From assembly GCA_010093485.1 (NCBI GenBank), contig MU001509.1:112972-176971 (forward strand): a stretch of 64,000 bases of DNA, in the 5' to 3' direction. Of the stretch, positions 20,179 to 30,311 are shown in pieces. Made by a program: the position numbers and the translations under genes. The number at the start of each line of letters is the position of its first letter. Positions within the stretch are counted from its first letter, which is position 1. The notes below the pieces were generated by a model. That model had not been told where the DNA came from. It did no database searches and was given only the letters and a program-made list of their open reading frames with translations. The stretch comes from Karstenula rhodostoma CBS 690.94. Lineage: Eukaryota > Ascomycota > Dothideomycetes > Pleosporales > Didymosphaeriaceae.

Positions 20179-20902
20179 ATGTTTTGCCGCGCTGCGCTCC
20201 AAACGGTGCGCCTCCCGGGCGTCTTCAAGCCGACCCTCGGCGTGCGAGCTGTGTCGACGCTGCCATCGAATCCGCACATCTACGTCTTCCAACATCCGCT
20301 CGACGCGACGCGTTCCCTCCTCACGCTTCTTCCCACGGAGCCTCCGAATGTCGGTCTCGCGTTGGGGGCGACCTCGTCCGTTCCGCCCACTCCGGACTCG
20401 TTCACAGAAAACCGACAATTCCACTCGATTCTGCAGTCGGTCATGGCTACGCATGCTACGAGCGACCCCTCGGTCAAGCAGCAAGCCGCCGCCTTTGCCT
20501 CACCTGGCGGCTTCAACCTCGGGGCCAACAAGCGCAGCAGCGATGGTGCCGGCGCCGCCAATCAGCAAGCAGGCATGGGCGGCGCGAATAAAGGTGGCTG
20601 GATTCACGTCAGTGACGAGCGGAATCCGCCCGACTGGGGAAGGATCGCGTGGCCCGAAGACATCTTTGGGAGCGTCGAGGTTGATGGGGATGGGTCACTG
20701 ATCGGCAATTGGCAGGATAGTGGAACGTACAGGATCGTCACCCGCGAAGGAATGTGAGTAACCTCTACAATTCGGTGCAGCAAGTGGCAAAGCTACGTCG
20801 TCGAGGCAAATGCTAACGTGTGCGAACAGCCTCGGACTTACGCCCTACCTGAGGGCTAAGCTCGTCCAGCGATTGAAGGACCTTGAGAGCAGCACCAAGT
20901 AG
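20179..20902 (+). CDS. conserved fungal protein, probably mitochondrial, unknown function
   Basis: Two exons, 20179-20753 and 20830-20902, encode 215 residues. The N-terminus (MFCRAALQTVRLPGVFKPTL, then RAVSTLPS) is rich in Arg and lacks acids, as in a mitochondrial presequence. The body has a short conserved-looking stretch (HIYVFQHPLDATRSLLTLLP), a Gly/Ala/Asn-rich linker, then WPEDIFGSVEVDGDG and the C-terminal RIVTREGILGLTPYLRAKL. Splicing at ATG|TGAGTA restores the EGILGL continuity. No catalytic motif is seen. Its compact housekeeping look contrasts with its accessory neighbours, and it ends only 80 bp from the 3' end of the convergent UstYa-3 gene. Confidence 0.8.
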
Positions 20903-20981
20903 CGCGCTAAGTCTGCTGCCCAGCACACTGTATTGAACATCTGTAACAACAGCTCCACCCCTCCTCTTATGTCCCAAACCA

Positions 20982-22004
20982 TCACTCCACAGCAAGATTA
21001 TCTACATTCCATTGCCGAATCTTATCAAAATTCCGACACTTCTGATGCGGTGAAAAATCGAATGTCTCGCCCACCGGAGCCGTCTCGTCGTATCTACCAC
21101 GTCTGTATCAGCAATAGAGCTCTCGCTCAGAGGAAGCGCACATACACGATGAAATAAGGCGTCACATCCACATGGCACATCATGTCTTGCCTGAGGACAT
21201 CGATGCAATGGTCCAGATGCGTGCGGATCAGATTATCGGAGAGCCCATGGAAGTGCTCGGGCAGTGCGCCGTCGCGCGCCATATAGTGGTCCTTGTATGA
21301 CCACATGCGCAGCCAGTCCTGATGGATCCTGTCAGAGCAGTTCTTTTACACAGAGCGGGAGAGGGAGAAGTACCAAGCAATGCAGTTGGTGCATCCCCCA
21401 CAGCAAAGCCGCGCCGCCGCCCTTTGGCGTGCGCACGATGGTGGGGTCTGCAGTGCGGTTCATGCGCGGCCACGCCGACTCGGGAACGTCGAATTCGCGG
21501 TCTGGGTCGATCTTAGCTCCGGGCGTTTCGAGGCGGGGAGATGGATCTTGACGAGCTTACAGTCCCAGAGCTTCAGCCATTGCTCGTCGAGCTCCGGCGT
21601 CGGCTTCCCGCGGTAGTCGGATGCTTGGCGGAAAGTGCCAGTGTAGTCTTCTTCGTGGTACTCTACGGCTTCGAATGCGGGTGCTGGACTTTCGTTAGGA
21701 GCAACGTCACGGCTTAGGTATAGGATCGAGACTTACACCATGTGTAGAGTTGCTTTACGCATTGTGAATCCGTCACAGGGCGCATGTATGCCACCATGAC
21801 AAGAACGATGGAGGACAAAAATAACAATACATTTGCGATGGTTGCGATGGAGAAGCAGTAGCTGAAACGATTTGCCGGCGCGGGTCGCGTTGAATTCAAC
21901 AGTGTCTCTGTTGATTCTGTGGAAGCGTCGGTTTCAATTTTGGCGTAGACCGCCTGCCCACCGGGCGTGCCCCATCGGCCTCTGATCCAGTCTCGGACAG
22001 CCAT
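20982..22004 (-). CDS. UstYa-family (DUF3328) oxidase-like protein 3
   Basis: Five exons are proposed: 22004-21737, 21683-21561, 21516-21374, 21318-21146 and 21102-20982, giving 275 residues. A membrane helix at about 51-72 is followed by LYTWSPAFEAVEYHEED, the classic UstYa entry. Then come HQLHC followed by LDWLRMWSYKDHY, HLDHC followed by IDVLRQDMMC, and the end HQKCRNFDKIRQW. The first intron splits the Ser codon of SPA exactly as in UstYa-1. The second intron (21517-21560, 44 bp) is the weakest: it needs a CGGAG acceptor, and without it a frameshift would lie here. It is transcribed away from precursor 2, whose start is 1.5 kb to the right on the other strand. Confidence 0.85.
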
Positions 22005-23517
22005 GTCGTTGAAAGAAACCTCAAAGACAGAGCGAAGACAATCTCAAAAGATCCAGTCCCGCTCAATTGCGCTCGTCCCACCCAACATGACGGAACACCA
22101 CGCCCTAGGTACCGAAATCCATCGAAACTCCACCTCGCCACTCTAGCAACTCCCCGAACATGGCTTGGTGTACCCTAGTCGTCTCACTAGAGTTTACCGC
22201 CCGCCGGGCTTACGCTGACAGCCTACTTCCAGGATTAAGGTACTACGTGTAGATTGCGTATCTACGCCGTAAACAGCAGGTGGCTATGATAGCTTGGAGT
22301 GTTTACCCACTCGCGTACGTGGCATGGAGCAATGAAGTGCGCCCGGGGTGTCACCGCGGTCTTGGCATTGAGGTTTCGGGAGGCTAGCACGCGCTGATGG
22401 GGACGCGATAGTTGGGGTGTGCTGCGTGCGATAGTCTACGATAGTCTACGATAGGTGAGGGCGGCACAAGGGGGCTGTGTTAGATGCGATTTGGGAGGGA
22501 AGGGAATGAGTGTCTGTGATGTCCTTCTTAAAGCAGGCAAGGTCTTTTTTCAAATTGGAGTTACTTCGTGAAAGGAGTATGAAGGTTTTTAGTAAAATAG
22601 CCCGCATTCAGTGTCTTGCCAGATATTAGGCTATGTTTGTATGACTGGTGCGCATTAAGCTGTAGGTACTGTGGTCCGTCAGACGTTATTGCATGCAGAA
22701 GCGCCAGGAACGTATACTAGCTGCTTGCAGACTAGCGTCAGCTTGACAAAAGCTTCTGCTTGCTTCGCTTCCAGACTACCTCTCTACACATTGAAGAGCA
22801 ACCTCTAAATCCAGGCCGCAATGACGAGATCAACATTACAGATTGTGTGTATCGGAAAGTTGTTTTTAGCAAATCACTGCTAGTATCGCCCCAAGTGGCC
22901 CACAATGACCATGTCCCGATAAGTCCCTTACACGATCGCTTCGAAGAGCTTATGTCAATAAACGGCACCATTTCCCTTCTGGGGATGAGCGTATAATACT
23001 TGAAGCCGCTATTGACATTGTAGGATCATGTATGACTGAGCTTGCATGTCACCGGGCGCAGGGTGGCCAACTGATCGCCTCTCCCCCATGATACCGCCCA
23101 CCTATCGGAAGCAAAAATGACAACAATCCAGATAGATAGATATGCACAGCAACATTCGACCTGCTCTTTGGGGTTATGTTCCGAGCACTGGATGTCACAG
23201 CCGCTATCATCGAGCCGGCAAGCTAACCCGCGTGGTCTCACCATCGCACTAGTGTTTGAATCTATGAACGAAGGATCCCCCGAGGATAGAGAACCTTGCG
23301 GGATAACCAGGACCTTGTAGGCAGGTGCATGCTACATATATCGGTTGCAGCGGATGTCACAGTGCGCGGCAGGCAAACCGTAGTGAGCTTCTGGTAGGCA
23401 TAAAGGCATCGTATCTGCACACATAAAGTATCTCGTATCTGAACAATCACTCACTACTCCGCCGCAGACACACACAGTCGCTCCTAGCTTTATCTTCTCG
23501 TCCCACGCCCCTCCACA
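22005..23517. other. intergenic between UstYa-3 and precursor 2
   Basis: 1.5 kb shared 5' region of two divergent genes. No gene is supported; small frames at 22738-22996 and 23026-23320 lack protein character. A short tandem of GATAGTCTAC lies at about 22430-22453. TATA-like sequences lie near 23335 and 23421, about 100-180 bp before the precursor ATG. Confidence 0.5.
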
Positions 23518-23973
23518 ATGAAGTTCTTCGTAACTGTCCTGGCTGGAGCCGCGGCTCTGAGCACGGCTTTTGCCGCCCCGATCGAAGGTACGAATCTACA
23601 TGAACTGTAATGGTTACTGGAGAACTGACGCTGGACAGCTACGGAGGCCAACAAGCCCAGCGTTCCTCCGGTCCGAATTCGGCCCAGCATCAAGTCGGTG
23701 GGAGTTTATGCAACCGACGACGGCGAGGCTACCAAGCGCCTCCCTCCGATCCGAATTCGGCCCAGCATCAAGTCGGTGGGAGTTTATGCAACCGATGACG
23801 GCGAGGCTACCAAGCGCCTCCCTCCGATCCGAATTCGGCCCAGCATCAAGTCGGTGGGAGTTTATGCAACCGACGATGGCGAGGCCACCAAGCGCTCACC
23901 CCCGGTTAACGTTAAGCCAAATATCAAGTCGGTGGGCATATACGCTGTGGACGAGCCCACCGCCGAAGATTAG
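23518..23973 (+). CDS. Kex2-processed repeat secreted precursor 2
   Basis: Two exons, 23518-23587 and 23639-23973, encode 134 residues. A clear signal peptide (MKFFVTVLAGAAALSTAFA, cleavage before AP) is followed by a short pro-segment. Three nearly identical 26-residue repeats then contain IRPSIKSVGVYATDDGEA and end in Thr-Lys-Arg, a Kex2 site. A fourth, diverged repeat (VNVKPNIKSVGIYAVDE) ends the protein without KR. Kex2 cleavage would release about three copies of a basic-to-acidic peptide. The design fits either a fungal RiPP precursor (the UstYa-3 gene is the nearest upstream neighbour) or a secreted repeat peptide such as a repellent-like surface protein. The intron after the signal region is phase 1, as in precursor 1. 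The core is unrelated to precursor 1 and I do not recognise it. Confidence 0.85.
23671..23904 (+). repeat. three 78-bp tandem coding repeats
   Basis: Units at 23671-23748, 23749-23826 and 23827-23904 differ from one another at only a few bases; a diverged fourth starts at 23905. The near identity at DNA level, including third codon positions, shows recent expansion or homogenisation. Confidence 0.95.
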
Positions 23974-24036
23974 ATAGCATATCATACTATCTAAAGCAAA
24001 TACCAAACCAAATGTCATGCTAGTCATGCTATCATT

Positions 24037-25126
24037 CTATTCCACCACCCTCCCAAAAGCAAACCCCCTCACACCACTGCTAATCCACACGCCCTCTCCG
24101 ACCTCGACCGTGTTCACACTAATCGGCTCCTCCATGCAAAACCCCTTCTTCAGCGCCCACCGCCTCGAGGTGCCCCTCTGCCCGCCCGCCCCCACCTTGG
24201 CACTCCGCACACTGTGGCCCCACCGCCCAGCAAACGGCTTCCGCAGCTCGCCTTCGTCCAGATCCGCACTCTCGCCCTCGACGTCTTTCAGTGTTTGCGC
24301 GGTGAACTCGCCGGCGGGTACGCCGACCGGGGGCGTCACCCAGCGGCCACCGCGGAACACGTAGATGGTGGTGAGAGTGCCTTCGGTGAGCTCGTGGGTC
24401 GAGTTGTACAGGATGACTTCGGAGTAGGGGGCGCCGGCCGGGTTGGTGGGGAGCGCGCGGGAGCGAGCCGCGTCGTACTGTTCTCTCACGGTCGTCTTTA
24501 GCAGAGTGAAGGCGGAGGTGGGCGTGGGCTGTGTGTCGAGGCGGAGGTGGTATTCTGGTGGTGGGGGAGGTTCTGATGGTGGATTAGAGTGAAACGCGTC
24601 GGTAGGACCAAGGATGAGGGCGCCGCCTGTTAGAGGCGAGGGCAGGAAGGTTGGGGGATCGGGGTTTGCAGGATGGGGTGTGGGTTCCGGTCTTGGTGGG
24701 TCGAAGGATGCGGGGTAGAGGGTTGACAGAGGGACTGGGGGCGTGGGAGCAAAGTCGATGGTTATGTTTGCGGCTTTGTCGAATAGGATACGCATCTGTG
24801 GGTTGTCTCAATTTGTGTGGCTTGCTATGTTGTTGTTGTGGTCGACGTACTTTAAGTGGTCCATCGTGTCCTCCTCGGTGCAGATATTCTCCTACTTCCT
24901 GTAATAACTCTTGGTGTAGTGACTCCCCGTGTTCGAGCCTTTGGGTCACAGCGTGGAAATCGAAATGCTGCGCGGCCTCGAGCATGCGGTCGCGGTGGTA
25001 GATGAGCATGTAGAATGGGGAGGGCGAGACATAGTTCAGGATGGGCAGGGAATTTTCGGCCGATTTCAAAAGCAGAGGGTCATAACGAATGGAAGTGAAT
25101 AGGTGGAATGAGTGGTCAGACGCCAT
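24037..25126 (-). CDS. ABZ2: class IV aminotransferase-like, probable aminodeoxychorismate lyase
   Basis: Two exons (25126-24851, 24795-24037) encode 344 residues. The N-terminal part has FHLFTSIRYDP and MLIYHRDRMLEAAQHFDF, the usual lead-in of fungal ABZ2-type proteins. The C-terminal part has EVILYNSTHELTEGTLTTIY, then WVTPPVGVPAG, as in the PabC fold where the pyridoxal phosphate and substrate sit. Aminodeoxychorismate lyase makes p-aminobenzoate for folate in the cytosol. In fungi many such proteins form a divergent subgroup, so another class IV reaction remains possible. Family is fairly sure, exact reaction less so. The gene ends 63 bp from the convergent precursor 2. Confidence 0.75.
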
Positions 25127-25923
25127 GGTACTTTAGACGTGGGGTAAACGCCACGGATAGATTTTCACTATGGTGGTGAGTAGTGGGGATGAAGCAGAAT
25201 ATGACTATGCTTCGCGGAGGAGCTGACGTAGCGGAACTGCGATATGGCGCGAAACCGTGTGCATCGACATGGATATAAACGGGGAGCTTAGAGGCCCATG
25301 ATAAGCGACCTGCATATACCGCCAGCGAAGATATTATGGGTCCTTGGGCCCCAGATCCAAGTCACGTGATGATATGGGACCTAGGTAAGGTTCCCAGGTT
25401 CCAGTTGCACACTCAAACATGAGTGGTCCTTTGCACTGCACGCATGCACTTCTAATATCGAAAAGGGTCGCGAAACAAACACATCGCGCAGGATCGACAG
25501 CATCAAAACGTTGTCCTACCGTGTTCAGATTGACCAAGGAAGAAGCGACGCGCCGCAGAGTAGCTCTGCTCTACCTCGAGTATGCACTGGTGGTACAGCT
25601 TGAATTGCGGAAGACGATAATGGCACCTCAACCATTTTTCTTGAGCGGATGGTGCTTCCGTAAGTGGTGCTGATGGGAAATGTGAAGCTGCTGGCGCGTG
25701 GATTGGATGACGTGTGATGGTCTGAGCACCAAAACTTCTCCGACCCTGAGCTTCACCTCAAAGCCAACACCCTTCATCGCCACCGACTCCCACCATTGGC
25801 TGCGTCCGGTCTTTCCTAGTCGCATCTCTTCCCATTAATTCCTTTCGGGCCCTGCCTCTGTAATTGTAGTCATTCCCACCTGCCGACTTGCGCGAGCTTT
25901 CGTACCCTCTTCCGCGTCCCAAC
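25127..25923. other. intergenic, divergent promoters
   Basis: About 800 bp between the divergent ABZ2-like and TOM70 genes. No other gene is seen; the frame at 25419-25673 lacks protein character. It should contain both promoters. Confidence 0.55.
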
Positions 25924-28143
25924 ATGTCGGCCAACCCAGCAGTTCCGGTCGGACCGGGTCCCTTCCCCGTCACACTTCCGCCAGTAGGCTCCAGCTCCCT
26001 GTGGGACCGCATATCATCGTGGGCATCCGAACACAAAGGCGTCGTGTACACAGCCGCGGGTCTCACGCTCGTGGTCAGCGCTGGAGGCGTCATCTACTAT
26101 CTATCAGACGACAGGAAGGACACAAGCGAGCCGTCGCCCTCATCGAACAAGAAAAAGACCAAGCGCGATAAGAGGCGGGCAAAGGAACGCGCCGAGAAAG
26201 AGGCTGCAAAGGAGCAAGAACCCGCAGCTGAGCCGAAGAAGGCAACCGTCGCGCCTGCCGTTGAAGACGAGCTGCCGCATGTGGACGAGAGCACCGTTGG
26301 GTCGCTCTCCGAAGAGGTATGTCTGTGAATGGAAATTGCCAGCGTGTGGTCCTCTATGGTACTGCGTGCAGCGACCACTTTCTAAACCAGCCCAGTGTGG
26401 TTGGAGTCTTCTGACATACTGCAGGAGCGTAAAGATCATGCGGCCAAGCTCAAGGCCGCCGGCAACAAGGCGTACGGCTCCAAGGATTACAACCGCGCCA
26501 TAGATCTGTACGGACAGGCGCTTCTGTGCAAGCAGGATCCCGTCTTCTACTCGAACCGTGCCGCCTGCTGGAATGCCATGAGCAACTGGGACAAGGTCAT
26601 TGAGGACACTACCGCTGCCATCAACCTTGACAACGAATACGTCAAGGCGCTCAACCGCCGCGCAAACGCGTACGAACAGGTGGATCGTAATAGCGAAGCG
26701 CTTTTGGATTACACTGCTAGCTGTATCATCGATGGCTTCAGGAACGAGAGCAGTGCCCAGAGCGTCGAGCGTCTGCTCAAGAAGGTTGCCGAGGTACGAA
26801 TGGCCGTTCCACTTTGACATGTGCGACGCAAAGACTGACACCTACACAGGCGAAGGGCAAGGCGATCCTTGCGCAAAAAGAGAAGAAGCTCCCAAGCCCG
26901 ACGTTCGTCACAAACTACCTCCAGAGCTTCCGGCCCATGCCCCCGCCGTACGGTCTCGACGATGACACAAAGCTGGACGAGGAGAGCGGCAAGGGCCAAC
27001 TCAGGATAGGTCTTCACGCCATGAGCACCAAGACGGCTGAAGGATACGCCGAGGCTGCCGCGGCATTTGAGAAGGCGCTTGAGCTTGGAGATCTCGGCGA
27101 GCACGAGTCTTTCGCGTACAACATGCGCGGCACTTTCAGATACCTCAAGGGCGACAACGAGGACGCGCTCCATGACATGGACAAGAGCGTCGAGCTCCAG
27201 CAATCCCTTACTCAGAGCTTCATCAAGCGCGCCAGCATGCACTTGGAACTCGGTAAGTGTCTCTTCAAACCGACTGCTCTGAAGCACGCTAACCACTAGA
27301 ATCCACAGCAAACCCAGCCGCTGCCGAAGCTGACTTCGAAGCTGCCCTCGCTCAGAACAAAGACGACCCTGACATCTACTACCACCGCGCACAATTACAC
27401 TTCATCAAGGCCGAATTCGGCGAGGCTGCGAAGGACTACCAAAAGTCCATCGACCTGGACAAGGACTTTATTTTCTCGCACATCCAATTGGGTGTCACGC
27501 AGTACAAGATGGGCAGCATTGCATCTTCCATGGCAACATTCCGTCGCTGCATGAAGAACTTCCCACAGGTGCCAGATGTGTACAACTACTACGGTGAGCT
27601 TCTTCTAGACCAGCAGAAGTACCAAGAAGCGATTGAGAAGTTTGACACGGCCGTGGAGATGGAGCAACAGAACAAGCCCTTGTTCATCAATGTCCTTCCA
27701 CTTATCAACAAGGCGCTCGCGCTGTTCCAATGGAAGAACGACTTTGCCGAGGCTGAGCAACTCTGCCAGAAGGCATTGATCATTGACCCGGAGTGCGACA
27801 TCGCGGTCGCAACCATGGCACAACTGCTCCTGCAGCAAGGCAAAGTCACGGAAGCACTCAAATATTTCGAGCGAGCCGCGGAGCTGTCTCGGACAGAAGG
27901 TGAAATAGTAAACGCCCTCAGTTACGCCGAGGCCACACGGACACAGTTGGAGGTAAGTTTCATACCCAGTGCTGCACAAGCACTGTGTTTCCTAGATCTG
28001 GTAACGCAGGAAACCAGCATCGCGAACGGCAATTTCTTTCGGCATGAACATATGCTAACGATAAACAGGTGCAAGAGAAGTACCCTAGACTCGCCTCTCG
28101 GCTAGGGCAGATGGGTGCTGGACTGGGTGCAGGCATGCGATAA
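25924..28143 (+). CDS. TOM70: mitochondrial import receptor Tom70
   Basis: Five exons (25924-26316, 26425-26793, 26850-27252, 27309-27952, 28069-28143) encode 627 residues, the usual length for Tom70. A membrane anchor lies at about 39-60 ([21 protein letters not shown]), followed by a Lys/Glu-rich linker. TPR repeats then begin with [20 protein letters not shown], the clamp that binds Hsp70/Hsp90 tails. Further TPRs run to the end, including [20 protein letters not shown] and [20 protein letters not shown]. The protein sits in the outer mitochondrial membrane and receives carrier preproteins from cytosolic chaperones. All introns have standard sites; the last exon ([14 protein letters not shown] to GMR) is short. 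Assignment is firm. Confidence 0.95.
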
Positions 28144-29020
28144 ACCCCGCCTGACTGTTCCCTATCCTGTGTTCCATGTTGCATCTCGCTCAAGCGCTTT
28201 TAGCTGACCGCGAGGGTTTGGTCAAGAGGACCATCGGGGTTCTTTGTACAAAACTTTGTCACATTCTTCTGATCATGTCTGCCGGATGGCACATTTAGAT
28301 TGGTGGGATCGGACTTGATCGCGTTGGACTTGTCGAGGTTATCTTGTCATGTATGATTATGGTTTGGCTGGGTATGTGTACAAAAATGCGGGATGTAGAA
28401 GTCTTTAATGCGTGAATGAAAGGCATCTCAGCTTTAACAGCACAATGTTGGGAGTGGCCAGCTGATCGGCTCGGCCAGCATCCATTTGCAAATTGGTCTA
28501 GAGAGGGTTTCCCAGTCACCACTATCGCTTCATGTAGATCAACCTCTGCGTGGGCGATTGATCCTGATGAAGTACCCCGAGTGAACTCAACGCAGCATGA
28601 ACGGACGTCTATCGGTCACCGTGAAGCATCTAGTATGAACAAGCACCAACAATTCCGTTTGATAGAATCATTCGAATAATCATTCCGTATCTCACATTTT
28701 TGTCGCACAAATATCCGAACCCGCCACGTGCGACCTTGGAACCCATGCGTTATGATACAAAACAACCGACCTCATATACAGAAGGCTCATGGCCGAGGGA
28801 GCGAGATGATAGTAAAACAAGAACCCGAGCATTCGAGACGAGAGCGAAGGGCAGGACAAGGAAGGCCAGACGCACAGGTGACATGTTACGGGGATAGTAA
28901 GAGAGGGAGAAATCCAAACGCCGTCGCTAATCAAAACCAACCCAAAATTTTGCCGATGCGTGCTTTCGTGCCGTGGAGGCCTTGTGATGTCTCGGACGGC
29001 CTGGGGAGAGGCGGGCGCAA
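28144..29020. other. intergenic between convergent genes
   Basis: 877 bp between the 3' ends of TOM70 and the PRELI-domain gene. No gene is supported; plus-strand frames at 28416-28679 and 28728-29264 have no domain and the latter is antisense to the PRELI gene. Confidence 0.5.
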
Positions 29021-29875
29021 CTATTCCTCGTCCGCACGTGTGGGACCGTCCTTGAGGAGATCGCGACCCTGCAAAATGGCCTCGCGATCCTTCCGCATAC
29101 CTTCCAGCACGCCGACGAGCCCGCCCTCGCGCATTCGCTCCAGCACAACCTTCATGCCTTCCCTCGCATTCGGCTGGCTCCTCAATGTCCTCGTCAACCC
29201 GATCTTCTCGATGTTCCGCTGCAGCGCGGCAGTGCCCCAGCTCCTCAGAAAGCCGACTTTCTGAGGCTGCTCCTCCTCGGACGAAGACGAGCCCTCGGAG
29301 GCAGCGAGCCGCTTCTTCCTCCACGTTTCGCCGACGTGCGAGTGCAGCGTCACGGAGCTCTCGACGTCTGTCGTCTCGCCGTTGAGATCGACGCCGACTT
29401 TCACGCCGGCGCCGCTGCCGCCAAAATTGAGGAAGCCGTGTCGTCGCGCGGCGCCTTCCATGCCCTGGAACACCTTGATGTTATCAGGGACGTCAGGCAC
29501 GGGGCGCCGGAAGATCTGCCGCTCGACGACGGAGAGCACGCCCGTCCACTCCAGATTCCGCGACTCCGTGTCCATCCAGCCTTCTTTGACGTCGACAACC
29601 GACTTCTCGAGGATGTACGACTGCGTATCGCCGGTGGCCGAAGCGCCGAGCAGCGAGCGTGGGAGTAGCTTCGTGACGGCGGAGGGCAGCTTGGAGCGCT
29701 TGAGATGCAGGCGGATGGTGGTGAGGCGCTGCGTGTCGGGGTCGAAGTGGCGGGCGATGGTGTCGGTGGAGATGACGTGAGTGGAGTAGGGGTTCGGGTA
29801 GCGGAGGAAGTAGGCGAGGGTGACGGCGGGGAAGGGGTATGGGTAGGTGTCGGTGGAGGAGTAGAACTTGACCAT
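29021..29875 (-). CDS. PRELI/MSF1 domain protein (Ups-like mitochondrial lipid transfer)
   Basis: One exon encodes 284 residues from the ATG at 29875. The start MVKFYSSTDTYPYPFPAVTL is typical of the PRELI/MSF1 family. It continues HVISTDTIARHFDPDTQRL, LPRSLLGASATGDTQSYILE and GWMDTESRNLEWTGVLSVVE, all characteristic of the domain. Ups1/Ups2/PRELID proteins move phosphatidic acid or phosphatidylserine between mitochondrial membranes with Mdm35. The C-terminal ~120 residues (acidic Ser run, then a helical tail) are an extension beyond the domain. The frame is open further upstream to 30274, but that part is low-complexity and lies in the shared promoter with the tRNA synthetase. Confidence 0.88.
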   Translation of the reverse strand: MVKFYSSTDTYPYPFPAVTLAYFLRYPNPYSTHVISTDTIARHFDPDTQRLTTIRLHLKRSKLPSAVTKLLPRSLLGASATGDTQSYILEKSVVDVKEGWMDTESRNLEWTGVLSVVERQIFRRPVPDVPDNIKVFQGMEGAARRHGFLNFGGSGAGVKVGVDLNGETTDVESSVTLHSHVGETWRKKRLAASEGSSSSEEEQPQKVGFLRSWGTAALQRNIEKIGLTRTLRSQPNAREGMKVVLERMREGGLVGVLEGMRKDREAILQGRDLLKDGPTRADEE

Positions 29876-30311
29876 GTTGGCGGTGGTCTGGTCTCGCGTG
29901 GTTGTTGCTGGGGATGGAGAAGGGGGAGGTGGTGCGGAGCTCTGTGGTAGCGGACAAGCTAAAAACGCGTGGTGGTGTGTGTGCGACGAATGCGCATGGT
30001 CGTGTGCGTCCAATTGCAGGGTGGCAGGTGGATGTTGAGCGGGGTTGGATATGGAGAGACGGGATGGGTGGTTCGACGTCGATGAGCTCAGAGCTGCGGA
30101 GGTGCTCACGAGATTTCGCCAAATCCGAGATGCTGACCAGGGTATTGTCGGCGCTTCAAACCGCCGACCCATGGCGGGGCAAGTGCGGGCGGGTCGCTCC
30201 TTCCGTTGAATGGCTGACTCAGAAGTGCTCCAAATTCGTGTTGCTCGTACTTGACCTGGGTCGTGTCGCTCCATTTCATTCCATCGGAACCCTCTGTGTC
30301 CTCTTTACGCC
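29876..30311. promoter_or_regulatory. divergent promoter, PRELI gene / WRS1
   Basis: 436 bp separate the two divergent start codons, enough only for both 5' UTRs and a shared promoter. Low-complexity sequence leaves frames open on both strands here, which I read as non-coding. Confidence 0.55.

Noticed and set aside
23026..23450. Small frames upstream of precursor 2 as a third precursor
   Set aside because: No signal peptide, no repeats and no Kex2 sites.
29876..30274. N-terminal extension of the PRELI protein
   Set aside because: Low-complexity sequence inside the divergent promoter; the family start MVKFYSS is at 29875.
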